Origin: Zygnema cylindricum
Taxonomy: Eukaryota; Streptophyta; Zygnematophyceae; Zygnematales; Zygnemataceae
Assembly: GCA_037447655.1 (NCBI GenBank)
Contig: JBBHKE010001236.1
Location: 73,303-137,302 of the forward strand
DNA length: 64,000 nt
Direction of reading: 5' to 3'
Below the pieces are notes generated by a model. That model was not told where the DNA came from and ran no database searches. It saw only the letters and a program-made list of their open reading frames with translations. Within the stretch, counting starts at the first letter, position 1, and each line of letters begins with the position of its first letter. Below, piece by piece: positions 10,969 to 23,144 of the stretch. A program made the translations under genes and the position numbers.

Positions 10969-13900
10969 CTAGTCAATCTTTAATTTCAGACCACACTTCT
11001 CCCTGCAAAAAATTAGCTTAGGGGAAGGCACAGGTTTGGTCATCATATCTGCTACCATCACACTATCTGGTCTGTACTCTAAACTGATTATTTTGTTTTC
11101 TACTTTCTCTCTAACAAAGCTGAGTCTGATGTCCATGTGTTTGGCTTTAAAATGGTGTTTAGGATTGGCAGAAATAGCGATTGCTGCCTGATTATCACAA
11201 AAAATTTTCTGCACACCACTCTTAAGGTGACCAAGCTCACCAAGCAAAGACTTGACCCACATCAATTCTTTTACAGCAGAGCAAGAGGCCATATACTCAG
11301 CCTCCATGGTGGACTGAGCAATAACCTTTTGCTGTTTGCTACTCCAACAGCAAGCCCCATCACCCACATATAATACATATCCAGAAGTACATCTCCTCAT
11401 CGGAGCATCACCATAACTGGCATCACTCCAAGTAGTGATGTCAGTATTCTCCTCACCCAAATGCAACCATATATCTCTAGTTCCTACCAAGTATCTAAGG
11501 ACTCTCTTAGCTGCCTCCCAATCCTTCTTAGTGGGAGCATTTAGACTTCTACTCAGCACTCCTACAGCTGCAGCTAAATCCGGCCGGGTACAATTCATAA
11601 AATAGATTAGACTTCCCACTACTTGCCTGTAAGGAATAGTCTGCATGAACTTCTGTTCTTCAGGAGATAATTCCTCGTCTAAGACTATGACTCCTTCTTC
11701 CTCACTCCCCTCACTTCCCTTCTTCAATTCCATTAGAGTTGTACAACTATTAGCTTTATCCATTTGAAATTTTTCAAGCATGTTCCCTACTGCTTCCTTT
11801 TGAGTCAATCTTATAATTTTTATTTTTCGGTCTCTCTCTACTTGAATTCCCAAAATATATTTTGCTTCCCCCATATCCTTCATTTCAAATCTCCCCTTAA
11901 GATCGGTTTTCATTTTATTAATTTTTTCCATTGATTTACTTAAAACAAGCAAATCATCAACATAAATTGCAATAAATATAAAACCTTCCTCATCTTCGAA
12001 AACATAGATTGAGTGATCTGAGCTGATCCGAATATATCCTAGACCGGTAAGAAACTCATCAAGCTTCTTATTCCACTGTCGGGGCGCCTGTTTCAAACCA
12101 TAAAGAGATTTAATCAGCCGGCATACCTTACTCTCCTCTCCTTCTTCCACAAACCCTTCGGGTTGTCTCATGAAGATCTCCTCTTCTAATTCTCCATGCA
12201 AAAAGGCTGTTTTGATGTCCATCTGGTGCACTTCCATGTCTTCTGCCGCTGCTAAACTGAGAAGTATGCGGACGGAAGGAAATCTGACCACCGGGGCAAA
12301 GGTTTCCTCGTAGTCAATTCCTTCCTTTTGTGTAAATCCCTTTGCCACTAATCTGGCCTTGTAGCGCTCGATTGTGTTATCTGGGTTCAGTTTTAGTTTG
12401 AAAACCCACTTACAACCGATTGGTTTTCGGTTAGGTGGACAGTCCACCAGCTCCCAAGTATCGGCTGCCATGATTGAAGCCATCTCCTCATTGATGGCTG
12501 TCTTCCACCGGTTTCTTTCTGGACAAGTCATCGCCTCTCGATAAGTTTGAAGTTCATCTTGATGAGATAGTTTAGTTACCTTGTTATTAACCTGTTTTTC
12601 TTGCAGTCTTCTGCAACTTCTCCTCCCTCCCTCAAAATCTGAGGCCGGAATAGATGGTTCTCGTGGATTCTTTCGAACAAACTCGGCTTCTCCCCTATCC
12701 CTTGATTCCGAATCAATTTCCACCACGTCTTCCGCTTCGAGTAGAGTTGTCACTGGAGTTTCCACAGCTGAGTCCTTTTCGGTCTGATTTGTTCCTGCAA
12801 GAATGTCATCGTCTCTAAAACCTGGATAGTTAGGAAGCTCAAAGTCATCAGAATTTTCTGACTCAAATCTGATTTTTACTGACTTTGTATATTTGAAGGG
12901 ATACACAGACTTTCCTTCATCCATAACTACTAGATGCTTTACTAAGATTATATCTTCTCTTTTTAGATCATAAACTCTATATCCTTTAACATCCTCATCA
13001 TATCCTAATAAGTATCCCGGTTTTCCTTTAGGATCTAGCTTCCAATTGGACCGATCAGTATCTAGACTGAATACTTGACTGCCGAAAACCTTTAAATGAG
13101 ATAAGTCTGGTTTCCGGCCTGTCCATCTCTCATAAGGTGTTTGATCTTTTATAGCTGAAGTAAGAACTCTATTTTTGAGGTAATTAGCACAGTTCATTGC
13201 TTCTGCCCAAAACCTTTTTCCTATCTTCTTATCCGACAACATACTTCTAGCACTATCACTTAGTGTTCTATTTAACCTTTCAGCTACCCCATTCTGTTCA
13301 GGATTTTCTGGCACTGTCTTTTGGTGTTGAACCCCATCTTCCCTCAAAAAATCCTCAAACTGGTTAGAAGTATACTCTCCACCATTGTCACTCCTTACTC
13401 TCTTGATTGGAGTTTCATGGAGTTTTTCGCTCCATGCTTTATATTGTCTAAAACAGTCCTCAGCCTCTGACTTGTTTTTCAAAAAATATACTCGGGAATA
13501 CCGAGACCAATCATCAGTTATAGTCATCATAAATCTCTTCCCCCCCGGTGAGGGCACTCTAGCCGGTCCCCAAATATCTGTGTGTACTAGATCTAGAAGT
13601 TTTTCTCCCTTGTAGGTGGCTGTTTTTGGAAAGGGTAATCTGTGTGCTTTACCTTGAGCACACCCACTACAATCACTTATATCATCACTCTCACTGAACT
13701 GAATCCCTTCCACCACTCCCATCTTTTTCATCTCTCTTAACTTATCTAGATTCACATGCCCAAGCCTCTTATGCCACATCATAATATCATGAACACCGGC
13801 ATAATAAAGTTTATTTGTTTCATTACTTAAAATCAGCCTAAACATCCCTAGGCTACCTTTCTCAGCAATGAAATAGACCTCCTCCTCAAAACTAGCAGTA

Positions 13901-15327
13901 AAGACTCCTTCCCTAGTGCTAGTGAAAAAACCCTTATCATCTAATACTGATGTAGAGATAAGGTTTTTGTTCAGCTCCGAAATAAACAATACATCGGAGA
14001 ATGTTAATATGGATGTCTTTCCTTCTACTAACACTTTCAGATCTACCGATCCTACAAGAGTAGTGGTGACTATCCTCCCATCCCCGTACTCTATCTCTAC
14101 GGTGGGAATCTTTCTTATCTTAGTGAACAGGTGTCTATCCTTACACATGTGCATTGAGGCACCTGAATCTATAATCCAGCCTGCTTCACCTTTCAATCCA
14201 CCGTAAGCACATTTCTGCCTTCGTGGAATTTCAACCTCAGTTTTCGCCTCCAACTCCTCATCCAAAAGGAGCTCATCGTCCTCGTCCTCGGATTCCGCCT
14301 CAAGTACCTGTGTGACAAGGGCCTTTTTCTTTCCTCTCGGGGTACCACCGGTCTGCCCCTCCTTTAACCAAAGCTCGGTTAGCTTAGTGCACTCTGCCAT
14401 ATAGTGCCCCGGTTTCTTACAAAAATGACATAAACCTTTGGGAGCCCTTGGTTCGAACTCGTCAACCTGTTTTTTCTGCTCCCTACCCCCATAGTTTCCG
14501 ACTGGTTTCCGGGAATCCTTGTTCCTCCAATCGGTCGCTGTTGCCAAGGCTTGGCCACTCTTTCCTCCCCTTCGGATCTCAATCGTATTCTCTCGAACGA
14601 GAATCATCCCTACCACTGAGTTCCATATCCACCTTGAGTCCGGCAAGTCCTGCACACGGTTGACTATGTTCTCGAACTCATCAGGTAACTTCATTAGTAA
14701 ACAGTTAACTTTTTCTTTTTCACTAAAAACTTTACCCGCACTCTCTAGCTCCATGAAGAGTGTAGCAAGCTCATTGCAAAAATCCAACATATTTCCCCCT
14801 TTGTATACATACTCCTTAACTTTCTGATCAGCCAACTGTTGTTGCTGAATCGTACCACTTCGGTACATCTCTATGAGAGCCATCCAAAGATCGGATGCCC
14901 TCTCTACCTACAAATGAGGACATGCAAGTCCTTGAGTGAGATGGCGTAGGATGAAGTGCTTTGCCGCCATATTGTTGAAGTCCTAGGTTTCAGTATCATT
15001 CTCCTCGTTCCTCGGAATAAGTGACATGAATGCTAAACCAGTTGCTATTGGTGTGGTCGCCTCCTTCTCCTTTCCTTTGTCCACCACCTCTCCTTCCTTT
15101 GTTTCCTCCGTTGAAGGTGAATCCTCTTTCCTGGTGAATCTGCTTCCTTTAAACCCTGGAGGAATTCGAAGACTTGATGGACGCCCCAATCGTCCACTCA
15201 CTATCCCCCAAAACCTTTTTTCGCATAGAGCTCCTATCATCATACTTTCCCAGTATATGAAGCCAGTTCCATTAAAGATTGGTACCCTAGAGGGTGGGCC
15301 CATAACTTGAAACTCTGAGACCTCCAT
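10969..15327 (-). pseudogene. Copia gag-pol polyprotein, one frame with two TAG codons
   Basis: A single frame starts at an ATG inside the 5' LTR (15327) and runs through the primer-binding site. It is broken by TAG at 14985-14983 and 14910-14908, then stays open for 1304 codons from 14883. Numbering in that long part: Gag UBN2-type region 1-115; zinc knuckle CX2CX4HX4C at 152-165; aspartic protease DSGAS at 239; integrase zinc-binding H371, H376, C405, C408 and catalytic D436, D499, E535; reverse transcriptase about 790-1045 with YVDD at 974-977; RNase H about 1150-1260 with D1154, E1194, D1230. All key residues are present. Only the two nonsense codons near the Gag N-terminus spoil the frame. 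The protein would build particles and copy and integrate the element. Confidence 0.93.
15293..15306 (-). other. Primer-binding site, half-tRNA type (iMet anticodon arm)
   Basis: On the minus strand GTTATGGGCCCACC lies one base inside the LTR end. It is complementary to the anticodon stem-loop of eukaryotic initiator tRNA-Met (GGGCCCATAAC), the arrangement known from Drosophila copia, rather than to the tRNA 3' end. It also encodes VMGPP of Gag. Confidence 0.85.
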
Positions 15328-16356
15328 AAGTCCTCAGAGTGGACAGCTTCCAAGAAGCCTCTAGGATAATCCTGACCCCTTTGTGTTTAAGCAAAAATAA
15401 CTGCCACCCTGGCAGACAAAAACTCTGACCAACTTCACCCCTGTGAAGACAAGACTCCCCTGAGTCGATAGCAAAAAGAATCTCTGAATTTGCTCCCCTG
15501 AGCAGTAAGTTATGGAGGGTCAAAGTTGACCTTTTGTACAGAAGCTCTTTGGGAGAGGGGGTCCTATCTTCTAATTTTTCTAAGTCCTATCTCCTCTCAC
15601 AGACTCTATCTACTGATGTACGGAACCAATCAGAATTGAGTTCCGTACTCAAAAGTACAGCTGCCGGTGTACTTTATGTACGGACATTGTACGACATGGC
15701 CAAAATGTCGACACATGTCAAATTCGGATTCGGTGCCATAATCTCCGGAGATTCCACAATCCAACGGAATTTCGCCACGCGTCATCCGATGTGGCGATGG
15801 CCACAAACCGCCGAAATCTCCCTCCGCGATCTCGGCGCTAATCCCGGCCGTCCGATTAAATTTGGCTTTAATCGTAGCCGTAATAAATACATGCGCGGTA
15901 TTTGTTTCTTTTACGAAACAAATGCGCGGTACTGATTTTTGTCCGTACCGTAAGTCGTACATTATATATTACTGGATCTATGTATCCCGTAATTCATTTC
16001 AGTTAAATGGTTTATCGCTTGTATACATATGTAAATAATTATCAAACTATATGCTAGGTAACACTACCGCTAGATTAAACGGCTAAGGCTATCGGCTACT
16101 TGTGTCTGCCGGCCGGCAGGTACAAGGATCAAATCCTGCCGCCGGCACATACATTTTAATTAAATATATAAACCCTAATATAAAATTCCCGTAAACCTCA
16201 GGATAGCCAAGGTAGCCATGGCTCTAGCTTCCTCTTCAATTTCTCAGTGACTGCGACAAGTTTGAGAGTTGGAGAGAGAAGTTAGAGATAGACTGCCTCG
16301 ACTTCTATATTTCTTTTCAGACCTAGAAAATACTAATAAAACCATTAGTTTCTACA
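15308..16356 (-). repeat. 5' LTR of copia element (1049 bp)
   Basis: Nearly identical to 9909-10955. Its last 20 bases contain the gag start codon. A segment near 16060-16150 (plus strand) has a tRNA-B-box-like GGATCAAATCC flanked by GC-rich inverted repeats; the equivalent is at 10660-10750. Confidence 0.95.
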
Positions 16357-16443
16357 GACAACATGTACACCGCGCATCGTTATTAGTGTCAAAGTCACTT
16401 TTTTGGCGTGGCCGTGGGTTGAAGAACACAAGACGACAACATG
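16357..16443 (+). repeat. 78-bp tandem duplication beside the copia insertion
   Basis: The segment starting GACAACATGTACACC at 16357 recurs at 16435. It includes the first 43 bp of the adjacent mariner-like MITE followed by flanking PIF-element sequence (GGCGTGGCCGTGGGTTG). The copia element then inserted into the GACAA of the first copy. Confidence 0.8.
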
Positions 16444-16986
16444 TACACCGCGCATCGTTATTAGTGTCAAAGTCACTAATTTGGGTTCTTAAAATTTTGA
16501 TTTTTTTCCTCAAATAGGATACATGATTTTAATTTTTTCTTGACGTTAATTAAGGTACCGTACAAAATAGCGTAAACAACGAGAGTAAATTAATATCTAA
16601 ATAGTGTGGTGTACGGTCGATGTCAGACCGTACATAAATGTATCTTTTCAAGTGAAATTTTACAAAAAATGAATTAAATTATATGCGCACGCATAGGAAC
16701 GTGCGCTAAAAAAACGGGATTAGTCATACACGTAAATTAGTCTGGACATGTACGGATACTTAAATTTCACGACGACGTACGCTTTCTAATATTTTGTACG
16801 GATACATATATTAGTGTATATAACCGTACGGCGAATATTCCATTTTTGCTGTTCCCAAATTAGCATAATGCCGAAATTAGAATACACCTTTAAAAAAAAA
16901 AAAAACAAATTCTTAATTAGCATCAATCACGGTAATTTTTATTCAACACTATTTAAACTTTGACACTAATAAGGATTCGCGGTGTA
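16444..16986. mobile_element. Mariner-like MITE family A, 543 bp
   Basis: Ends TACACCGCGCATCG and GGATTCGCGGTGTA, followed inward by ATTAGTGTCAAAG / CTTTGACACTAAT. The internal hairpin GTACGGTC..GACCGTAC follows AAATAGTGTGGTGTACGG. Copies at 22526-23066 and, inverted, 33328-33866 align over their full length. Confidence 0.8.
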
Positions 16987-17311
16987 GTACATCCTAAATT
17001 CGATGATGACGCAAAATGTACTTTTTTTTAATATTTTTTTGTACGGTTGAAACTTACGCGGTACGGCTCTACGTTTTACAGGAAAACGACAGGAAAAAAC
17101 CCTTATTTTGGCACATAGAGACGCACCCTTATAGCGTGGAGAGCTCACGGAGCTGAATTAGTACCCTTCTATCATTAGCCATAAAGTGCTGATAAAGTAC
17201 TTCGCAATCTTTTAGGCCTGACAGGTTCCATTTGCCTGAGTCTGGACCGTAACTTGACTGCAGGCTGTCAGAGTCTCGCATTGAGGCCGTTGAAAGCTAC
17301 AAAGCGACAAC

Positions 17312-17425
17312 TACACCGCCAATCGTAATTAGAGTAATGAAAAAATTAGAGTACAAAAACTAAAAAAACAAATAGAGTAATGAACGCTATTAGAGTAATT
17401 TACTCTATTTACGATTCGCGGTGTA
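17312..17425. mobile_element. Mariner-like MITE, 114-bp derivative
   Basis: TACACCGCCAATCG and CGATTCGCGGTGTA surround almost nothing but subterminal ATTAGAGTAAT repeats. It is a minimal relative of 2346-2848. Confidence 0.7.
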
Positions 17426-18440
17426 TCGTACATCATATCGGCAAAATGTTGTTGACATTTATTTTATTCGTTTGGATGAGCGATCTAGCTATATTTCAGG
17501 ATCCGGATTGGCTTGCTAAATTTCGGATATTATGAGAAAGTTCACTCTGGCCGTAGGCCTGGTGAATGCGGACCAATAGGATGCGTTCACTACAGGATTG
17601 CATCTACTAACTGCCGTTTTCAATCTTTTGTCGCGACATGCATTCAACATCCCACGTGGCATGGCCCATCGACTGCTGGTCAAGCAAATGTGTTTTTCAA
17701 TTCAGGCGGAGTCAAACATGACACAATGTGACGTCATCTTCTAACGACAAAGGACACGTAAACAGTTGCCTTTTAAAGAGTGGAAAAATAAAGAAGAAAA
17801 CAAGAGATATTGATACACATACATATTTATATGTAAATGTAAATAGCTAAATATATATTGCCCTCTACAAATGTACATATATATATATATATATATTACA
17901 TACATTATATACACTGTATTATACATATTTATGTTGCGTTTCTATTGAAGTTTTTGAACTAGAAAATTCACTTTTTTTTTCAGTTCTCTCACGGAAGCAA
18001 GTACAGATCCTTTTTTTTTATGAACAAGAATGCATCGCTCGAAACATTTACGATAGGCTATCAGAAAAAAGATAAAAAAAGAACAAGACAATCACAGCAT
18101 TTTGGAGCCAGAATCTGTACTTCGCGGTCCATCTCTAATCCACCAATTACAACGCCTCCGTACAATTATGCAATTCTCGTCATATATTTACACGCTGTCT
18201 TCCGATAGAACCTTTCAGCCATAGAGGTACCAAGCGTTTTAAACGCACGCATGAAACGTCGAAAAAATAATGATATATGCGCACAGAACAAATGCAAAAA
18301 ATTTAAAATGCGTTGACCGAGTTTGACTTCATAATAAAATGTAAAATATGAAACATCTAATCCAAAGTACTACTAAAATTCAGGGTATGTGCTCATGCAT
18401 AAAAGTACGGGGTTTTTATTATATCTGTCAAAGATTTTCT
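17426..18440. other. Gene-free, AT-rich
   Basis: Contains an AT dinucleotide run at about 17875-17897. The remaining sequence has only short, motif-free frames. Confidence 0.5.
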
Positions 18441-19375
18441 CGCGGCGGGCGGTAGCCTCGCATCGCATATTTTTAGATAGTGTAATGTACCAAATGTGTC
18501 ACTCCGTACTAAAACTGCTCATTATCTCGTACATACGTACAAAATATGTGTCAGGTAATTGCGTCGACAGGGGAAAATTGAGTGCGTCGAACGAAAAATC
18601 GTACTCATTTATTGGTCCTGTACTGTTTCAATAGCGTTAGTTACTAATTTCGATTTTTTTAAAATAGTGTAGCGTACGTAATATGTCATTCCGTACTAAA
18701 GCTTGTTTTTATTTTGTACAGACGTACAAAATAAGTGTCAGATGAAAGCGTCGACAGTAGAAATTGAGTGCGTCGCATGGAAAAGCGAACCCAGATATTG
18801 GTACTGTACACCGCCAATCGCTATTAGCGTTGTGTACGCTAATCCCGTCCCGCTTTTTTTTGTTTTTATTCTCAAATAGAATTATCCACACTATTTAAAA
18901 AAAGCCCTAATTCCTAATTAGAGTAATCGATTTCTTCCAAAATTTCCAAATTCCCAATTAGCGTACACCACGCTAAATAATACTATACACTAATCAAACC
19001 TACACGCTAATAGCGATTGGCGGTGTACTGTTTAAACATCGTTAGTTACTAATTTCGAAAAACGGCCGAGTATGTTTGTTTTTAAATAGTGTAGCGTACG
19101 TAGTGTGTCATTCCGTACTAAAGCTATTAATTATTTTGTACAGACGTACAAAATAAGTGTAAGATGAAAGCGTGGTCAGTGGAAATTGAGTGTGTCGCAC
19201 AGAAAATCGTACGCAGATTTGATTCCAAGTCATAAAGACGAAGGAAAGTAGCATTAACCTGTTCTTACATATTCAGGCGTCGAATATGTGAACACAGACT
19301 TTTGCGGCTAACCTAAAAACATGGGAATGTGTATCGTTTTCTTAACTTTAATAGCGATTTACGGTGTACTTTCAA
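18440..19375. repeat. Three diverged copies of a mariner-related block
   Basis: Blocks at about 18470-18635, 18640-18800 and 19030-19230 share ATAGTGTAGCGTACGTA, TGTCATTCCGTACTAAA and ACGTACAAAATAAGTGT words in the same order. A right-type terminus (GCGATTTACGGTGTA) lies at 19351-19367. These look like broken larger members of the mariner-like family. Confidence 0.6.
18807..19027. mobile_element. Mariner-like MITE, 221 bp
   Basis: TACACCGCCAATCGC / GCGATTGGCGGTGTA inverted ends, with CTG on both outer sides. It splits the surrounding repeat block. Confidence 0.75.
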
Positions 19376-21138
19376 TCCTTTTCTGTTAATTTCGTACGTT
19401 TTGTCCGTACATTATGTCCGTACACGAAAAGTATACGAATTTAACGAAAACTTCAAAATCTTAAAAAATTAACGCATTTTCGTAAAAAAGTGAAAATCCG
19501 TACGTTTGGTACCTCTATGCTTTCAGCACCGTGTCAGTAAATATATTTTTTCCGTACCATTGACTGGTCCTCTCCATCCCAAATCATCTTTTAAACCAAT
19601 CGTATACGAAATTCACGCGTGCGATTCTGACTGCAGCCATTCACGTGAAAGGTACGAAAAAGCAAAAAGGAGAGCAAAAACAAAAAAAATCGGAAAATTT
19701 ACTCTGCCATCTTTTTGTCGTTAATATCATTCAATTCAGCAGCTTGCATACGTTAGCGCCACGTGCGCATCTTGCATTTAGACTTTAGAGCACTCTACAA
19801 GTGGTCCTTCCGTACAGATTGCTTATTTCTGCTTCTTTAGGGTTTATTCCTTTTTCCGGCAGCGACCCGAGGTCTCAAAAACTTTGTCCCTTTGCAAAAT
19901 CTTCCCGTTTTCGGGAAAACCTGTAATGTAACTGTATGCACGGAACGGCAGGATTTTGTTAGTTTCGCACCATCTACTTTTTTGACGACTAATTTCCGAT
20001 CTCACTGTTGATATTCAGCCGTCCGATGTTTAGATTATGAATTTTGGTCGAAGAAAACAGAACGGGCGGACAATCAGAGGACAGGAAGGACTCGTTTCGG
20101 GACGATTATAAAAATGTTCACTGGTACAGTTCGAAAATTTGGCGTTTGAACTTCGGCAAACGTCTGAAAAGTTTTTAAAGGGTGATGTAAAATTGACGTA
20201 CGGACGGTAGACCGTGTATCGCCCTGTGTAAATGTTTTTTTTCGCCAATTAAAACATCTTTTCTCCATGCACACACGATCGATCGATGACCGCCAATCGA
20301 TAGGTGAGACAAGCCACTCATTTTCCAATACGTTATTTGATAAAAAAATATCCATGCATACAACGCTATTGTGTAATGCTCGTTTTTTAAATCTCATTAT
20401 TTCAGTTTTAGGTTTAAGATTTTTGTCAAGTCATGGAGTGGATATTGCATGATGTTCTTAAAATTAAGGGCATGGTGGGCAAAAGAGAGAGGAATGGGAG
20501 AAAGAGGTCAAAGAGAATGAAAAGGAAAATTATGGCGGAAAATATAATGGAAATAAATAATAGGATATAAGTAAGTAAAAGAAAACAAAAAGAGAAATAA
20601 CTCACGGCTCGACAATAGAAAAACATCTTCGCACTTGTCAACAAATTTAAAAAGTATCATACGATTTTAGATACGAGGCAAAATTAATGAATTATTTTTC
20701 ATTTTCCTTTTGTGTCCAATATGATTTATTTATTTTTCAAGGGTTTAAAGACTTCGATGTCATTTCACGGCAACCGGACGTAGAGATACAAAGGCGAAGG
20801 CATCGTCTTCAACCATGAACGCCCATAGAGCTCGAAGATTGAGCTCGAAGATTGGACGTCTACAGTGCCACGCAAAGACATGCAACGTCACAAGCGGTTA
20901 CAAAAAAATGCGATGCAAAACACAGATAATAGACGTTGGCAATTACACAGGCATTGTCGACGTATATAATTGTCACAAACTGAAGTAAAGATTTCGTTTT
21001 GCAGCATTAGGACACTTCAAAACTATGTACATATAAATTTTTCTCATGTACAAAGTAAGTTTGTTGAGGTACGCTTACACGGGGACAAAAAGGGCTACAC
21101 TTTAGGATTGCGTGTCCAGATTCGTTTTACGTATGTTA
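19376..21138. other. No gene recognised; PIF-like remnants near the right end
   Basis: Short frames only. The stretch 20740-21090 resembles the interior of the PIF-like element at 45631-46410 (shared CACGTC/GACGTCTACA words), so it is a fragment of that family. Confidence 0.45.
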
Positions 21139-22303
21139 GGTAATGTGCCCATGTGTTAAAGTAAGTTTTTTTTTTTTTTTTTTCCACAAAATGGGACCTA
21201 CAATGAAAAAATCATATGCCGCACAAAAAGTGTGTGAAAGCAAACAACATTTTGCGACGTCATACAAACACATCTTCAAACTCCTACATAAATTGAATTG
21301 CGAGTCGATTTTATAAAAGTAATAGTCGAGAGAAGAACAAGAAAACGTTGTCACATGCGTCACACGTCTTTGGATTTTTTTGCACGCGGGAGAGTACACA
21401 ATTTTCTTCCCTTGCTTGTCACGCTGGTGTATGTAGAAAAATGACGATCATGTACGAAAAAAAAATGTAGGGGTTTCGGATTTCTAATTCCATTCATCCA
21501 TCCTTTACAAATGTTTGCGCCGTGCTCGTCTCTCCCCCCTTTTCTCACTCTACCCCTCCTCTCTCCCTTTTCTCGAAATAAAACACAACAATAATGGTAT
21601 GAAATGAAAGAGCCTTATTTTTTATATATATTTAGTCGTCGTTTGATAGCGAAATGAGTGATAAAAGGTATAAAAAAGAATTTGGGAAACCCTGGCGGAA
21701 AGTTTTGGTACAGCGGACGTCACCAGTGAGCATGACTTCGCAATGGCACGAAACCGTAAACATCTACAATGTCACGAGTAACTTTATGGCTACAATTGTC
21801 GTTGTTTTTGTAGACGTCACCAATTTTTGTAAGTTTCGTGGTCGTGTTTAATCGTCACAAGTTGTACACATGGCTACAACCGTCGCATTTCAAAGTTACG
21901 ATATTGTTTTAAGACATTGGAACAATGTGAAAAAGTACCTGAGAGATACTTTGCTAAAATCCAAAGTTACATTTCAAATTGTTGTTTACATGGATATGTA
22001 CCCTTTATTAGTAATGATATTGTGTACCTTTCCTCGTCGTACTGAACGCAAACGGACAAAACATAACGAATCGTGTACTTTCCTCGTCGCTTGAAATCGT
22101 TTGAAAATTTTGAAAACTTATGATAGCGGTGATACTTTAATTTAAAACACATCGCCTATTTGTTTTAAAATAAAGTTTGAAGATGACGTTTCTTGACGTG
22201 GTCGTAGGTTGAAAAACACAGTATGACAGCATGTAGTACACTCTAAGTTCGACGATGACGCAAAATGTACTTCTTCTTTTTTCGATTTCTTTGTAAGGTT
22301 AGG

Positions 22304-22524
22304 TACAACCGTTCATCGTATTTAGCGTGTATTTTTTTTTCGTCACTGAAAACATCTTATCTCCGTACACATTTGTCCAATTTTCAATTAAGACCGCCAT
22401 TCGTAAATTGAGAATACAACCTTTCAATCGCAACCGTCAGATCCACAATCCGACATGTATGTACGGAGAAAATATGTTTTAAGAGACAAAAAAAACATAC
22501 ACGCTAAATACGATCGATGGTGTA
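22304..22524. mobile_element. Mariner-like MITE, 221 bp
   Basis: Ends TACAACCGTTCATCGTATTT and AAATACGATCGATGGTGTA are inverted repeats. The interior is itself partly palindromic (CTCCGTACACA / TGTATGTACGGAG). It abuts the next MITE with one base between them. Confidence 0.65.
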
Positions 22525-22525
22525 G

Positions 22526-23066
22526 TACTGTGCATCGTTATTAGTGTCAACGACACTAATTTGGGTTATTAAAATTTTGATTTTTTTCCTCAAATAGGAT
22601 ACATGATTCTAATTTTTCCTTGACGTTAATTAATGTACCGTACAAAATAGCGTAAAGGACGAGTTATAATAATATATAAATAGTGTGGTGTACGGTCGAC
22701 GTCAGACCGTACACAAATGTACCTTTTCAAGTGAAAATTTTACAAAAAATGAGTTAAATCAGACGCGCACGCATAGGATCGTGCGCTAAAAAAACGGGAT
22801 TGTTCTGACACGTAAATTAGTCTTACATGTACGGATATTTATATTTCACGACGGCGTACGATTTTAAATATTTTGTACGGCTACATATATTACTGTGTAT
22901 AATCGTACAGCGAATATTCCATTTTTGCTGTTCCCAAATTAGCATAAACGCCGAAATTAGAATACACCTTTTAAAAAAAAAAAAAAATAATCTTAATTAG
23001 CGTCAATGACGGTATATTTACTTCCACACTATTTAAACTTTGACACTAATAACGATGCGCGGTGTA
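22526..23066. mobile_element. Mariner-like MITE family A, 541 bp
   Basis: A full-length relative of 16444-16986. The left end is degenerate (TACTGTGCATCG) and the right end is CGATGCGCGGTGTA. It contains the GTACGGTC..GACCGTAC hairpin. Confidence 0.8.
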
Positions 23067-23144
23067 GCTTAAGTGGTACGGCACTAAGTTTTGGAGGAAA
23101 ACGACAGATAAAAACCCTTACTTTGGCACATGGGGGACATGGCC

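Larger units (their letters stand above)
9909..16356 (-). mobile_element. Ty1/copia LTR retrotransposon, near-intact, TSD GACAA
   Basis: The element has two LTRs of 1047 and 1049 bp beginning TG and ending CA on the element strand. GACAA lies directly outside at 9904-9908 and 16357-16361. The internal order gag-PR-INT-RT-RNase H is typical of Ty1/copia (Pseudoviridae-type) elements. By eye the LTRs differ at about 11 sites: nine transitions and two single-base indels. The insertion is therefore fairly young. The single gag-pol frame contains two TAG codons, so this copy is probably not autonomous now. Confidence 0.95.
9296..17128. mobile_element. PIF/Harbinger-like element split by copia and a MITE, TSD TTA
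   Basis: The left end GGGTGCGTCTCTATGT matches the right end CATAGAGACGCACCC, with TTA at 9293-9295 and 17129-17131. It is interrupted by the copia element (9909-16356), a 78-bp duplication and a mariner-like MITE (16444-16986). Removing these leaves about 0.8 kb, the usual size for this family. It is therefore older than all three. Confidence 0.7.
21139..23144. mobile_element. PIF/Harbinger-like element, 2.0 kb, TSD TTA
   Basis: The left end GGTAATGTGCCCATGTG and the right end CACATGGGGGACATGGCC are imperfect inverted repeats with TTA outside both. Subterminal AAAGTAAG / CTTACTTT words match as well. Two mariner-like MITEs are nested near the right end. No transposase is recognisable. Confidence 0.6.
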
